This document shows, in pieces, positions 1-9,390 of a stretch of DNA of 64,000 nucleotides. The position numbers and the translations under genes are program-made. The notes beneath the pieces were generated by a model. It did no database searches, was not told where the DNA came from, and saw only the letters and a program-made list of their open reading frames with translations. Source of the DNA: an uncultured Muribaculaceae bacterium (GTDB lineage: Bacteria; Bacteroidota; Bacteroidia; Bacteroidales; Muribaculaceae); assembly GCA_947174635.1 (NCBI GenBank), contig CAMWJS010000001.1, positions 62,001-126,000 of the forward strand, written 5' to 3'. Within the stretch, counting starts at the first letter, position 1. Each line of letters begins with the position of its first letter.

Positions 1-2
1 CC

Positions 3-35
3 TACGACGCCTATCTGCAAAGTCTTGATAAATAA
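3..35 (+). CDS. nqrC: 3' end of NqrC (Na+-NQR subunit C), partial
   Basis: Only the last ten codons are inside the window, reading YDAYLQSLDK and then TAA. The assignment rests on position: nqrD, nqrE and nqrF follow in the invariant nqrABCDEF order with a 16-base gap. NqrC is the periplasmic FMN-carrying subunit of the sodium-pumping NADH:quinone oxidoreductase. The residues themselves are too few to prove the family. Confidence 0.6.
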   Translation, partial: YDAYLQSLDK

Positions 36-51
36 GAAAAAATATTAAGCT

Positions 52-675
52 ATGGCTGAAAAAATAAAAAACAAGACGGTGTTTTTCAACCCGTTCTCCA
101 AGGACAACCCGGTGGTGGTGCAGATACTCGGCATCTGCTCCGCGCTCGCTGTCACCGCAAAGCTCGAGCCTGCGATTGTGATGGGCATGTCGGTGATTGC
201 GGTGCTCGCGTTCTCCAATGTCATCATATCGCTTCTGCGCAATACCATACCGACCGGCATACGCATCATCGTGCAGCTCGTCGTGGTGGCCGGTCTGGTG
301 ATTATCGTCAACCAGCTGCTGCTGGCGTTTGCCTACGATGTGGCGATGCAGCTGTCGGTGTTCATAGGCCTTATAATCACCAACTGCATACTGATGGGGC
401 GCCTCGAGGCGTTCGCAATGGCCAACCGCCCGTGGCCTTCGTTTCTCGACGGCGTGGGCAACGGCATCGGCTATACCATAATACTGGTAATCGTGGCCTT
501 CTTCCGCGAACTTCTCGGTTCGGGCACGCTGCTTGGCATGCAGGTGGTGCCCGACTCGTTCTATGCCGCAGGCTACGAGAACAACGGCCTTATGATATTG
601 CCGCCGATGGCGCTTATAATCGTCGGCTGCATAATATGGGTGCACCGCTCAATCAATAAAGATATTCAGGAATAA
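52..675 (+). CDS. nqrD: Na+-translocating NADH:quinone reductase subunit D
   Basis: A 207-residue, very hydrophobic protein with about six membrane segments, matching the usual NqrD length. The motif NCILMGRLEAFAMANRPW (about residues 103-120) is typical of the NqrD/RnfE family, in which a Cys in this half-membrane helix helps carry the intramembrane iron-sulfur centre shared with NqrE. It lies between the nqrC end and nqrE, 15 bases before the next start, so it is clearly operonic. It helps oxidise NADH, reduce quinone and export Na+ at the inner membrane. Confidence 0.95.
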   Translation: MAEKIKNKTVFFNPFSKDNPVVVQILGICSALAVTAKLEPAIVMGMSVIAVLAFSNVIISLLRNTIPTGIRIIVQLVVVAGLVIIVNQLLLAFAYDVAMQLSVFIGLIITNCILMGRLEAFAMANRPWPSFLDGVGNGIGYTIILVIVAFFRELLGSGTLLGMQVVPDSFYAAGYENNGLMILPPMALIIVGCIIWVHRSINKDIQE

Positions 676-690
676 AAGAAACAGACTACG

Positions 691-1308
691 ATGGAAAATT
701 TCAATATCTTTATACGCTCGATATTTGTCGACAACATGATATTCGCCTACTTCCTGGGCATGTGCTCGTTTCTGGCGGTATCTAAAAATGTGAAAACGGC
801 GTTCGGCCTCGGGGTGGCGGTTACGTTCATGCTCGCCATCACCCTGCCTATCAATTATCTGCTCAACACCTACGTGCTCAAAGCCGGAGCGCTGGCATGG
901 CTCGGGCCGGAATATGCCGGCGTCGATCTGAGTTTCCTCTCCCTGATTATGTTTATCGCGGTAATCGCATCGATGACGCAGCTCGTGGAGATGGTGGTGG
1001 AGAAATATAGCCCCGCGCTCTACGCGCAGTTAGGTATATTCCTGCCGCTCATCGCCGTCAACTGCGCCATACTCGGCGGCTCGCTCTTCATGCAGCAGCG
1101 CGATTTCCCCAATGTCGGCACTGCAATCTGTGCGGGCGGCGGCTGGGGCATCGGCTGGCTTCTCGCAATCTCGGCGGTGGCAGCCATCCGCGAACGTCTC
1201 GCTACTTACTCCAACATACCCCGTCCGTTGCGCGGAGTGGGCATCACTTTCATCATCACCGGCCTTATGGGCATTGCGTTCATGAGTTTCCTCGGTATTA
1301 AAATCTGA
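691..1308 (+). CDS. nqrE: Na+-translocating NADH:quinone reductase subunit E
   Basis: A 205-residue membrane protein with about six helices, the paralogue of NqrD in inverted topology (NqrE/RnfA family). The NCAILGGSLFMQQRDFPN stretch (about residues 125-142) is the NqrE signature and includes the conserved Cys. The start follows a short gap after nqrD, and nqrF begins nine bases after the stop. The length is normal for the family and no defects are seen. Confidence 0.95.
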   Translation: MENFNIFIRSIFVDNMIFAYFLGMCSFLAVSKNVKTAFGLGVAVTFMLAITLPINYLLNTYVLKAGALAWLGPEYAGVDLSFLSLIMFIAVIASMTQLVEMVVEKYSPALYAQLGIFLPLIAVNCAILGGSLFMQQRDFPNVGTAICAGGGWGIGWLLAISAVAAIRERLATYSNIPRPLRGVGITFIITGLMGIAFMSFLGIKI

Positions 1309-1317
1309 TAAGCGGTC

Positions 1318-2610
1318 ATGATATTACTCGAACAATCATCAATGATGCCGACGCTTATTGCCACTGTCGGTATCTTTCTGGGGATAACGCTCCTGCTCGT
1401 CGTCATCCTGCTTGTGGCTAAAAAATACCTTGTGAAGAGCGGTGATGTCAACATCAACATCAACGACACGGACAACGTCAGCGTGCCCGCCGGCAAATCG
1501 CTTCTGTCGACACTTGCCGACCAGAATATATTCCTGTCGTCGGCCTGCGGCGGCAAAGGCAGCTGCGGACAGTGCCGTGTGCGCGTGCCCGAGGGGGGCG
1601 GCCAGATACTGCCTACCGAAGCCGTGCACTTCTCGCGCAAGGAGATGAAGGATGACTGGCGTCTGGCCTGTCAGGTAAAGGTCAAGGAGGATATGAAGAT
1701 ACTTGTCCCTGCGTCGGCTCTCGATGTCAAGGAGTGGGAATGCGAGGTTATCTCCAACAAGAATGTCGCCACATTCATCAAAGAATTTATCGTGGCGCTT
1801 CCTCCCGGTGAACACATGAACTTCATCCCCGGCTCTTACGCGCAGATCAAGATTCCGGTCTACTCTATGGACTATGACAAGGATATCGACAAGAGCCTGA
1901 TAGGTGACGAATATCTGCCGGCGTGGGAGAAATTCGGCCTGTTCGGACTGAAATGCGTCAATACCGAGACAACAGTGCGCGCCTACTCGATGGCCAACTA
2001 TCCGGCGGAGGGCGACCGCATAATGCTTACGGTGCGTATCGCCACACCTCCGTTCAAACCGAAGCCCGAGGTGGGCTTCATGGATGTCATGCCCGGCATC
2101 GCGTCAAGCTATATCTTCACGCTCAAGCCCGGCGACAAGGTAATCATGTCGGGTCCCTACGGCGATTTCCATCCGATATTCGACTCTCAGGCCGAGATGA
2201 TGTGGATAGGTGGCGGCGCCGGTATGGCTCCGTTGCGTGCACAAATCATGCACATGACCAAGACGCTCCACACCACTGACCGTGTGATGAATTATTTCTA
2301 CGGGGCGCGTGCGCTCAACGAAGTGTTCTATCTCGACGATTTTCTGCAGCTTGAGAAAGATTTCCCGAACTTCAGGTTCCATCTGGCGCTCGACCGTCCG
2401 GATCCCGCCGCCGATGCGGCCGGAGTGAAATACACCCCCGGTTTCGTGCATCAGGTAATCTACGACACATATCTGAAAAATCATCCCAATCCCGAGGATA
2501 TCGAGTATTATATGTGCGGTCCCGGCCCGATGAGTGCGGCTGTCAACAAGATGCTCGATTCGCTCGGCGTAGACCCCGAAAGCATCCACTACGACAATTT
2601 CGGCGGCTGA
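1318..2610 (+). CDS. nqrF: Na+-translocating NADH:quinone reductase subunit F, NADH dehydrogenase
   Basis: A 430-residue protein, the electron-entry subunit of Na+-NQR. One N-terminal membrane helix (about residues 11-35) is followed by a plant-type 2Fe-2S ferredoxin domain with ligand cysteines at 77, 83, 86 and 118 (CGGKGSCGQC). Next comes an FAD domain with RAYSMANYP at about 221-229, then an NADH-binding domain with GGGAGMAPLR at 298-307. It receives hydride from NADH and passes electrons through FAD and the cluster to the membrane subunits. It is the last gene of the nqr operon; a strong hairpin follows 80 bases after the stop. Confidence 0.97.
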   Translation: MILLEQSSMMPTLIATVGIFLGITLLLVVILLVAKKYLVKSGDVNININDTDNVSVPAGKSLLSTLADQNIFLSSACGGKGSCGQCRVRVPEGGGQILPTEAVHFSRKEMKDDWRLACQVKVKEDMKILVPASALDVKEWECEVISNKNVATFIKEFIVALPPGEHMNFIPGSYAQIKIPVYSMDYDKDIDKSLIGDEYLPAWEKFGLFGLKCVNTETTVRAYSMANYPAEGDRIMLTVRIATPPFKPKPEVGFMDVMPGIASSYIFTLKPGDKVIMSGPYGDFHPIFDSQAEMMWIGGGAGMAPLRAQIMHMTKTLHTTDRVMNYFYGARALNEVFYLDDFLQLEKDFPNFRFHLALDRPDPAADAAGVKYTPGFVHQVIYDTYLKNHPNPEDIEYYMCGPGPMSAAVNKMLDSLGVDPESIHYDNFGG

Positions 2611-2626
2611 TGTATCAAATTTGAAC

Positions 2627-2680
2627 AATAAGTAACTGTTCAAAATTATTTTATATCAACCATTTTCATTATTTTGAACT
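2627..2680. repeat. 54-bp palindrome-ended repeat, copy 1
   Basis: Just after nqrF. Its reverse complement matches 36972-37025 at about 50 of 54 positions, and its first half also recurs at 11801-11826. One end reads AATAAGTAACTGTTCAAAAT and the other ATTTTGAAC, so the ends are partly inverted. No reading frame is present. I infer a small dispersed, possibly mobile, palindromic unit (see the findings). Confidence 0.75.
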
Positions 2681-2691
2681 TATAATACGTG

Positions 2692-2730
2692 AGGCGGTGA
2701 AGATTCATCATAATCTTCACCGCCTTTGCA
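2692..2730 (+). terminator. Terminator of the nqr operon
   Basis: A perfect 14-bp stem (2692-2705 with 2712-2725) around a six-base loop is followed by TTTGCATTTT. It is the first strong hairpin downstream of nqrF in the transcribed direction. Confidence 0.8.
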
Positions 2731-2946
2731 TTTTATGTACGGGTATTCAGCGATTTGCGGTATATGTAAATAAATGTTAACGAGGCTTGGGCGCGCAGAT
2801 AATGCGGTTGCTTGGGTTGGTTTGACGTACGGTGGCAAATTGCTATTGAAATGGTCTTGTTTTGACGTAAATATTGCGGCAGGTGCTTTGTTTTAGCAAT
2901 ATGCTAATAAAATATGTTAAATTTATAAAGTTTTCTTGTTGGAAAT
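2728..2946. other. Non-coding AT-rich stretch between nqr and the candidate small RNA
   Basis: About 220 bases without a credible reading frame. The nine-base word TTTGACGTA occurs twice, at 2821 and 2861, exactly 40 bases apart. Otherwise I see nothing interpretable. Confidence 0.5.
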
Positions 2947-2977
2947 ATTGACAATACAAGAAAAAGCGCTACCTTTG
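2947..2977 (+). promoter_or_regulatory. Bacteroidetes-type promoter for the short transcript
   Basis: ATTG (2947-2950), a 19-base spacer and TACCTTTG (2970-2977) fit the -33/-7 pattern TTTG-N19-TAnnTTTG. Transcription would begin near 2983-2985. Confidence 0.7.
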
Positions 2978-2982
2978 CACTG

Positions 2983-3050
2983 TGTTTTTCATGGTATTAG
3001 ATTTAAGGTTAACTAAGATTGATTGTCGAGAGACAATCATTTCTTTTTTT
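2983..3050 (+). ncRNA. Candidate 65-70 nt small RNA or terminated leader
   Basis: A promoter directly precedes this stretch, and it ends in an 8-bp stem (TGATTGTC / GACAATCA, 3020-3039) closed by a GAGA tetraloop and followed by TTCTTTTTTT. No start codon with a meaningful frame lies between, and no plus-strand gene follows; the next gene is the convergent integrase. The unpaired part (GTTTTTCATGGTATTAG, then a short TTAAGGTTAAC palindrome) resembles a leader I recall seeing repeatedly in Bacteroides and Prevotella genomes. That recollection is not verified here. Confidence 0.55.
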
Positions 3051-3054
3051 ATAC

Positions 3055-3092
3055 CCCTCCCTATCTGATTTTATCCCTCCCTATCTGATTTT
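3055..3092. repeat. Tandem direct repeat, 2 x 18 bp, 20-bp period
   Basis: The word CCCTCCCTATCTGATTTT occurs at 3055-3072 and again, unchanged, at 3075-3092, separated by AT. It sits between the small-RNA terminator and the integrase 3' end, 40 bases from the integrase stop. Its role is unknown; a recombinase-binding or attachment-site remnant is possible but speculative. Confidence 0.8.
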
Positions 3093-3132
3093 TTTGCATG
3101 CCTCCGGCTGTTTAAAGCCGGCGAATGGCTCG

Positions 3133-4107
3133 TTATAGCTCGCGGAGTATTATCGCGTTGGCACGGTCAATCGTGTCGGTGGAGAGTGAGGTGAGATAAA
3201 TCTGAGTGGTGAGTTCGGAATCGTGTCCCAGGGCATCGGAAATGGTGGCGGTCGGTATGCCTTTGGACTTTGCTATTGACGCCCAGGAGTGGCGGCTTAC
3301 GTAGGTGGTCAGCGATGTCCGTATATTTGCCATCCGAGCTATGTGTTTCAGCGACTTGTTAGTGCGCCGCAGTGCCGATTCATATTCAGTGCGCGAGAAT
3401 TTGCTGCCGGCCGGGTGCCCTCCTGTCAGTATGGGAAGGAGATAGCTGCCTGTGCAATATCCTGACTGCCATTTGTCAAGAAGCTGGAGTATATATTTGT
3501 TAAGGCCAATGCGGAGTTCCTGTCCGGTCTTGTGGCGGCGGTAGATCAGTTCGTTGCCTATGATATTGGTGTCGGACAGGTAGGCGGCGTCGATGAAACT
3601 CATGCCCCGGCAGTAGAATAGAAACATGAATATGTCGCGTGACAGTTCGAGAGCCGGCAGAGCGGAGAGGTCGAGCGCCTTTATGCGCCTGATGTCGGCA
3701 AGCGATACGGCACGTTTGGTGGTTTTTTCTATGCGTGTGTATGCTTTGCGGAAGGGGTCACGGTCGGCGGTGTAGCCAAGTTCGACAGCATGGTTGTAGG
3801 CGGCACGCAGATTGCGCATATAAAAAGAGATGGAGTTTGACTTTACGTTTGCGGCAATGAGCCATGCTTCGTATTCTTCAATCAGTTCAGGGGTAAGGAC
3901 CGAGAATTTGACGTTGTTGCCTGACATGAACCGGAGGAAACTGTTGAGAGTCGATTTGTAATTGTGTGCCGTCCCGGCTTTGCCAAGCTGCATTTTACGG
4001 GATATCAAGCCAAGCATGAATTCGTTGAAAGAGAAACGACGGGTGTATTGACGTCCGGTCATTTTCGGTTTGCAGACGGGAATATTTCCGTTGGGAGCTG
4101 TTGCCAT
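3133..4107 (-). CDS. Orphan tyrosine recombinase / site-specific integrase
   Basis: A 324-residue phage-integrase-family protein of the Bacteroidetes type with a SAM-like N-terminal core-binding domain (about 30-125) and a C-terminal catalytic domain (about 135-320). Visible catalytic residues are Arg167 (CRGMSF), Lys193 (RRHKTGQ), Arg272 in TYVSRHSWAS, His295 (LGHD) and nucleophile Tyr304 (QIYL). The first His of the HxxR box is Tyr269 here, a variant I believe common in this group. It stands alone between the nqr and dxs operons, with no excisionase, transposase or cargo genes nearby. It could be a domesticated or inversion-type recombinase or the relic of an integrated element. Confidence 0.9.
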   Translation of the reverse strand: MATAPNGNIPVCKPKMTGRQYTRRFSFNEFMLGLISRKMQLGKAGTAHNYKSTLNSFLRFMSGNNVKFSVLTPELIEEYEAWLIAANVKSNSISFYMRNLRAAYNHAVELGYTADRDPFRKAYTRIEKTTKRAVSLADIRRIKALDLSALPALELSRDIFMFLFYCRGMSFIDAAYLSDTNIIGNELIYRRHKTGQELRIGLNKYILQLLDKWQSGYCTGSYLLPILTGGHPAGSKFSRTEYESALRRTNKSLKHIARMANIRTSLTTYVSRHSWASIAKSKGIPTATISDALGHDSELTTQIYLTSLSTDTIDRANAIILREL

Positions 4108-4145
4108 AGCTAAATATGTTTTTTTATTGTTGAAGTAAATATTTA

Positions 4146-4176
4146 TTGCATTGCCTGTTTTTATTCATTATCTTTG
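4146..4176 (+). promoter_or_regulatory. Promoter of the small membrane protein-dxs-trk operon
   Basis: TTGC (4146-4149), a 19-base spacer and TATCTTTG (4169-4176) fit the Bacteroidetes -33/-7 pattern. It points at the small membrane protein and dxs with a leader of roughly 115 bases. Confidence 0.55.
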
Positions 4177-4299
4177 TGTTCTGTTAAAGCAAAAAATAGT
4201 ATTTGTCCGCGAAATCGCGCGGCATTTCGGCAGGAAATATATCAAAATCTCCTGTATCCGAAGTGATGTTTTGTGATGGATTAATAAACAGGAAGGATA

Positions 4300-4509
4300 A
4301 TGAAAGGAGCCATAATATTCCGTCTGCTGTGCATAGCGGCGCTTTGGGTTATAATATGCATCTGGTATGTAGACCGGCTGGTGCGGACCGGTACGGAAAT
4401 CAACCTGCGTACACTCTTTCCGATAATAGCTTCAGGCATCATCATCATTGTCCCGCTTTATAAAAAATATTTCAAAAACGCTGATAACGGTCAGAAAAAT
4501 GGCAAATGA
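4300..4509 (+). CDS. Small two-helix membrane protein of unknown function
   Basis: A 69-residue protein with a hydrophobic N-terminal helix (about 6-24), a short polar loop and a second helix (about 38-54), ending in a Lys/Asn-rich tail. Its last eleven bases overlap the start of dxs, which suggests translational coupling. I do not recognise a family. The frame is supported by the ATG, an AGGA-like sequence just upstream, the membrane pattern and the fit into the operon. Confidence 0.6.
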   Translation: MKGAIIFRLLCIAALWVIICIWYVDRLVRTGTEINLRTLFPIIASGIIIIVPLYKKYFKNADNGQKNGK

Positions 4510-6427
4510 TACAGAAGTGACCTACGCCAACCGGGCCGACGCACCGACGCCGTTGCTCGACAGAATCTCATTGCCGGCCGACCTGCGCAGCCTGTCGGTC
4601 GACGAGTTGCCGCAACTGTGCGGCGAGCTCCGCCATTTCCTTATCCATAACCTTGCCGACAACCCCGGCCACTTTGCCTCGTCGATGGGATCGGTAGAGC
4701 TTACGGTGGCGCTCCATTATGTGTTTGACACCCCTTATGACCGCATAGTGTGGGACGTAGGCCATCAGGCGTATGCCCACAAGATATTGACAGGGCGCCG
4801 CGAGCGGTTTGCCGAAAACCGCCGTCTCGACGGGCTCAGCGGATTTCCCAATCCGGCCGAAAGCCCGTATGACACCTTTGTTGCCGGGCATGCCTCCAAC
4901 TCCATTTCGGCGGCTCTCGGCATGGCAGTCGCTTCGGAGCTCAAGCAGGACGAGCCGCGGCGCAAGGTCGTGGCAGTGATAGGCGACGCGTCAATCTCGG
5001 GCGGCCTTGCCTTCGAGGGGCTCAACAATGCGGCCAACACCCCCAACGACCTTCTGATTATACTGAATGACAACGATATGTCGATCGACCGCAATGTGGG
5101 TTCGCTCAACTCTTATCTTGCGCATATCACCACATCGCCGGCCTACAATGCATTCCGCTACAAGACCTACAAGGCACTGCGCCGGATGCATCTTGTGAGC
5201 GAGCGGCGCCGTGGTTCGATACTGAGGTTCAACAATTCGCTGAAGGCGCTCATCACCAAGCAGCAGAATATTTTCGAGGGGTTGAACATACGCTATTTCG
5301 GCCCGTTTGACGGTCATGATATAAAAAGGATAGTGCGAGTGCTCAACGATATCAAGAATATCAAAGGCCCGAAACTGTTGCACCTGCGCACGGTAAAAGG
5401 GAAAGGATATGCGCCCGCCGAGGCCGACCCGTCGACCTGGCATGCTCCGGGACGCTTCAATCCGCTGACCGGAGAAATCAGGAAAAACTCTTCGCCGCAT
5501 CCCCCGAAGTATCAGGAGGTGTTCGGCAAGACACTTGTGGAGCTTGCCCGCGCCGACAAACGTGTGGTAGGTATTACAGCCGCCATGCCTTCCGGCACAT
5601 CGGTCAGCGAGCTGCAGGCGGTGTATCCGGAGCGCACGTTCGACGTCGGCATCTCCGAGGGGCATGCCGTGACATTCGCGGGCGGTCTGGCCAAGGACGG
5701 GATGCGTCCGTTCGTGGCGATATATTCCTCATTCCTGCAGCGCGCCTACGACCAGATAATCCATGACGTAGCCATAGCCTCGCTTCCGGTGGTGCTCTGT
5801 ATCGACCGTGCCGGACTCGTCGGCGAGGACGGCGTGACGCATCACGGAGTCTTCGACATGAGCTATCTCAGCCCCATACCCGGCATGACGATAGCCTCGC
5901 CTGCCGATGAGATGACGCTGCGCAACCTGATGTACACGGCTCTCAACAACAACGACGGCCCGTTTGCCATACGCTATCCGCGCGGCGAAGGGCACAACCT
6001 GCAATGGCACAATGAGATGGAACCGCTTCCCATAGGGCGCGGACGCGTGCTTGCGGAGGGGGACGCCGCAGTTATCCTTACTATCGGCCCGATAGCTTCG
6101 GAAGCCGCCAAGGCGGTGGAGACGCTTGCCTCACGCGGCATCGGCGTCGCACATTACGACATGATATTTCTCAAGCCGATCGATACGGAACTGCTCCGTA
6201 AGGCAGCTGAGAAGAACTGCCTTATAGTCACTGTGGAGGACGGCACGGTCAACGGCGGCCTCGGAAGCAGCGTGCGCCAGTGGCTCGACGACAACGGCAT
6301 GAACAGGCCGATTGTCAATATCGGCGTGCCCGACAGGTTTGTAGCACAGGGCACACCGGCACAACTCTACAGGCAATGCGGCATGGATGCCGACAGTATA
6401 AGTGACGTTATAATCAACAACTTATGA
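4499..6427 (+). CDS. dxs: 1-deoxy-D-xylulose-5-phosphate synthase
   Basis: A 642-residue thiamine-diphosphate enzyme that condenses pyruvate and glyceraldehyde-3-phosphate in the first step of the MEP isoprenoid pathway. The ThDP/Mg motif is GDASISGG (162-169) with NDND from 190. The DXS-typical [11 protein letters not shown] lies near 85-95 and the transketolase C-terminal domain follows. I chose the ATG at 4499 (MANDTEV) over an upstream in-frame ATG at 4448, because the latter lies deep in the preceding gene and adds a non-conserved leader. The stop overlaps the trkA start as ATGA. Confidence 0.95.
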   Translation: MANDTEVTYANRADAPTPLLDRISLPADLRSLSVDELPQLCGELRHFLIHNLADNPGHFASSMGSVELTVALHYVFDTPYDRIVWDVGHQAYAHKILTGRRERFAENRRLDGLSGFPNPAESPYDTFVAGHASNSISAALGMAVASELKQDEPRRKVVAVIGDASISGGLAFEGLNNAANTPNDLLIILNDNDMSIDRNVGSLNSYLAHITTSPAYNAFRYKTYKALRRMHLVSERRRGSILRFNNSLKALITKQQNIFEGLNIRYFGPFDGHDIKRIVRVLNDIKNIKGPKLLHLRTVKGKGYAPAEADPSTWHAPGRFNPLTGEIRKNSSPHPPKYQEVFGKTLVELARADKRVVGITAAMPSGTSVSELQAVYPERTFDVGISEGHAVTFAGGLAKDGMRPFVAIYSSFLQRAYDQIIHDVAIASLPVVLCIDRAGLVGEDGVTHHGVFDMSYLSPIPGMTIASPADEMTLRNLMYTALNNNDGPFAIRYPRGEGHNLQWHNEMEPLPIGRGRVLAEGDAAVILTIGPIASEAAKAVETLASRGIGVAHYDMIFLKPIDTELLRKAAEKNCLIVTVEDGTVNGGLGSSVRQWLDDNGMNRPIVNIGVPDRFVAQGTPAQLYRQCGMDADSISDVIINNL

Positions 6428-7758
6428 AGATTGTAATAGTAGGAGCGGGGGAAGTGGGCCAGCATATCGCGAAACTGCTTTCGTCGGAGGAACAGGATAT
6501 AGTGCTGATTGACAGCGACGAGACAAAACTCGAGCGCATAGACGCCAATTACAATCTGATGACGCGTATCGGCAGCCCCACCTCGTTCAAGACTCTCAAG
6601 GCGGCCGGAACCCAGCGAGCCGACCTGTTTATCGCAGTCACTCCCTTTGAGGAAAAAAACCTGATAGCATGCTCGATAGCCAACGGGCTGGGCGCGGCAC
6701 GCACCGTGGCCCGCATTGACAATTACGAGTATCTGAACCCCGACAACCGTGAGTTTTTCCTGCGTCACGGCATCGACGACCTGATTTATCCCGAGCAGCT
6801 TGCCGCGCTTGAAATCAAGACGGCGCTCAAGCGTTCGTGGGTGCGCCAGTGGTTTGAGCTCCACAAGGGTGAGCTCGTGCTGGTCGGAGTCAAGGTGTAT
6901 GAGGACGCCGCAATCGTCGGCTCGAAGCTGCGCGACCTGACCTTCAGGCACCACGACCTTCATATCAGCGCCATCACCCGCCGTCACCAGACCATTATTC
7001 CCGGTGGCAACGACGAGATACTTGCCGGCGACATCATTTTTGTCACCACCACGCCCGAGTTTGTCGACACGCTCAGGCAGATGTGCGGCAAGTCAGAGCA
7101 TGTGGTGCGCAACATAATGATAATGGGAGGCTCGCGCATAGCAGTGCGTCTGGCCTCGATGCTCGGTCCGGAATACCGCATCAAAATCATCGAGAACAAC
7201 CGCGACGTGTGCCGCCGCCTGCCTGAGAAATGCCCCAACTGCGAGATTATCTGCGGCGATGCCCGCGACAACGACATACTGCTCGACGAGGGCATAGAGG
7301 ATATGGATGCCTTCATCGCGCTCACCGACAGCTCGGAGACAAATATCCTCGCAAGCCTGTCGGCCAAGGAGTTCGGGGTCGAAAAGACCATAGCCGAAGT
7401 GGAGAACATACAGTTTATCTCTGAAGCCGAGGGACTGAACATAGGCACTATCATCAACAAGAAACTGCTTGCTTCGAGCAAGATATTCCAGATACTGCTT
7501 GCGGCCGACTCCGAGACGTCGAAGTTCCTGTCGCTGGCCGACGCCGAGGTGGCCGAGCTTGAAGTGAAGCCCGGCGCCAAGATAACGCGTGCGGCGGTCA
7601 AGGACCTGAAGCTGTTCCGCGACATGACCATAGGAGGCCTTGTGCGCGACGGGCGCGGCATGCTCGTCACGGGCAACACTGTCATACAGCCCGGCGACCG
7701 GGTGGTTGTGTTCTGTCTGTCGGGTGTGATACATAAGATAGAGAAGCTGTTCGGATAA
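6424..7758 (+). CDS. trkA: Trk potassium uptake regulatory subunit TrkA
   Basis: A 444-residue peripheral membrane protein with two RCK repeats. The first Rossmann fold shows VGAGEVGQ at about 6-13 and the second a GGS nucleotide loop near 230. Each is followed by a TrkA_C domain, the last ending in the GDRVVVFCL stretch. It binds NAD(H)/ATP and gates the TrkH channel encoded just downstream. It overlaps dxs by four bases, so the isoprenoid gene and the potassium system are probably co-transcribed. Confidence 0.95.
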   Translation: MKIVIVGAGEVGQHIAKLLSSEEQDIVLIDSDETKLERIDANYNLMTRIGSPTSFKTLKAAGTQRADLFIAVTPFEEKNLIACSIANGLGAARTVARIDNYEYLNPDNREFFLRHGIDDLIYPEQLAALEIKTALKRSWVRQWFELHKGELVLVGVKVYEDAAIVGSKLRDLTFRHHDLHISAITRRHQTIIPGGNDEILAGDIIFVTTTPEFVDTLRQMCGKSEHVVRNIMIMGGSRIAVRLASMLGPEYRIKIIENNRDVCRRLPEKCPNCEIICGDARDNDILLDEGIEDMDAFIALTDSSETNILASLSAKEFGVEKTIAEVENIQFISEAEGLNIGTIINKKLLASSKIFQILLAADSETSKFLSLADAEVAELEVKPGAKITRAAVKDLKLFRDMTIGGLVRDGRGMLVTGNTVIQPGDRVVVFCLSGVIHKIEKLFG

Positions 7759-7807
7759 ATATCGAGGCTGCTCCAATGTCAAAAAAAATATAAATGATAT
7801 CGAGAAA

Positions 7808-9292
7808 ATGAGTTTACGGGCATCAATGCGACAGAGACGCCGGCGCAATATCAATGTGCCCGAATTGGTACGCATCCTCGGCTTCCTTATCCTTGTGGAG
7901 GCAATGTTCATGCTCGTACCGTTGATTTATTCGCTGCTGACCGGAGGTTCGGAGGCATCGGCGTTCGCGATAGCCATATCGGCCAATACGGCGGTGGGGC
8001 TCGGCATACTGCTGACTGTCAAGCCCCGTGTCAAGGATATGGGGAAACGCGACGGCATGCTGCTGACGGCTCTTGTTTGGGTCATATTCTCGCTTTTCGG
8101 CATGTTGCCGTTCATGCTCAGCGACATACATCTGAATGTCGCGGAAGCCTTTTTCGAGTCCATGTCAGGATTTACCACCACCGGTGCTTCGGTAATCGAT
8201 GATATCTCGGGATTGCCGCGTGGGGTCAATCTCTGGCGCTGCATAATGCAGTGGCTCGGCGGCGTGGGTATCATAATCTTCACGGTGGCGCTTCTCCCGA
8301 TGCTCAATTCGTCGGGAGGAATGCAGATGTTCAATGCCGAGGCCACAGGCATCACCCACGACAAGCTGCGCCCGCGCGTGAGCCAGACGGCCAAGCAGCT
8401 CTGGCTGATTTATTGTGTGCTTACAGTGGCCCTCGGAGTTATATTATGGATAGGACCTCTGCCACTCTACGAGGCTGTCTGCCATTCGCTCTCTACCGTC
8501 TCTACGGGCGGTTTCACCTCATGTACAGATACCGGCGGGGCATGGAGCTCTCTGTCCGTGCGCATTCCGGTGATGATATTCATGTTTCTGGGCGGTGTGA
8601 ATTTCGTGTTGATTTACCGTGCGTCGCTCGGGCAGTTCAGAAAGGTGTGGAGCGATGTGAATTTCCGCGCGTATACAGTCACCGTGCTGATTGCCACGTC
8701 GGTCATTGTGGCGGTATTGGTTGCCGGAGGCCAGCGTGACCTTGAGAGACTGCTTGTCGACCCGCTGTTTCAGGTGGTGTCGACGATAACATCGACGGGC
8801 TATACGGTCGACAGCATGTCATCGTGGAGCGAGGCCGTGATGCCGATACTTCTGGTGCTGATGCTGATGGGAGCCTGTGCCGGTTCGACATCGGGCGGCG
8901 TCAAAATCGACAGGGTTATCTTCTTGGTCAAGAACGCTGTCAACGAGTTTAAGAAAATCATCCATCCCAACCGCTATTATCCTCTGACAGTCAACGGAGT
9001 GGTGAAGCCGCCGGAACTTGTGCTGAAGGTGACGGGCTTTTTTGCGTTCTATGTGCTGATACTTGTCGCCGGCGGAATGGTGGTGTCGGCCATAGGCATG
9101 CCTATAGGCGATGCATATTTCGCGACGGTGTCGTGTCTGGGCAACACGGGTCTGGGCAACGGAGCCACCGAGGCTTCGTATGTTGCCGTACCCGATGCCG
9201 GCAAATTGGTGCTGTCGTTCATCATGCTGGTAGGACGTCTGGAAATCTTTACCGTCATTATTCTTTTCTCGCGTCATTTCTGGCGACGCTGA
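7808..9292 (+). CDS. trkH: Trk potassium uptake channel TrkH
   Basis: A 494-residue integral membrane protein with the four pore-loop repeats of the Trk/Ktr/HKT family. Selectivity-filter segments seen are GFTTTGASV (about 120), STGGFT (about 230), STGYT (about 330) and GNTGLGN (about 440). It forms the K+ pathway gated by TrkA. The 49-base gap after trkA is compatible with one operon. Length and segment order are normal. Confidence 0.95.
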   Translation: MSLRASMRQRRRRNINVPELVRILGFLILVEAMFMLVPLIYSLLTGGSEASAFAIAISANTAVGLGILLTVKPRVKDMGKRDGMLLTALVWVIFSLFGMLPFMLSDIHLNVAEAFFESMSGFTTTGASVIDDISGLPRGVNLWRCIMQWLGGVGIIIFTVALLPMLNSSGGMQMFNAEATGITHDKLRPRVSQTAKQLWLIYCVLTVALGVILWIGPLPLYEAVCHSLSTVSTGGFTSCTDTGGAWSSLSVRIPVMIFMFLGGVNFVLIYRASLGQFRKVWSDVNFRAYTVTVLIATSVIVAVLVAGGQRDLERLLVDPLFQVVSTITSTGYTVDSMSSWSEAVMPILLVLMLMGACAGSTSGGVKIDRVIFLVKNAVNEFKKIIHPNRYYPLTVNGVVKPPELVLKVTGFFAFYVLILVAGGMVVSAIGMPIGDAYFATVSCLGNTGLGNGATEASYVAVPDAGKLVLSFIMLVGRLEIFTVIILFSRHFWRR

Positions 9293-9334
9293 CGTGGTTG
9301 CTGATGTAATTATTGTTAAGATACAGGTGCGGAT

Positions 9335-9365
9335 TTTGAACAGGTGCGAATTTTCGCTATATTTG
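9335..9365 (+). promoter_or_regulatory. Promoter of the PHP phosphatase gene
   Basis: TTTG (9335-9338), an exact 19-base spacer and TATATTTG (9358-9365) match the Bacteroidetes consensus fully. The GTG start of the gene follows 25 bases later. Confidence 0.8.
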
Positions 9366-9390
9366 CTAAGTAATATCTAAAATTTCAGAC

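Noticed and set aside
3104..3121. Short hairpin CCGGCT / AGCCGG next to the integrase 3' end as its terminator
   Set aside because: On the integrase (minus) strand it is followed by an A-run, not a T-run, so it does not fit an intrinsic terminator for that gene.
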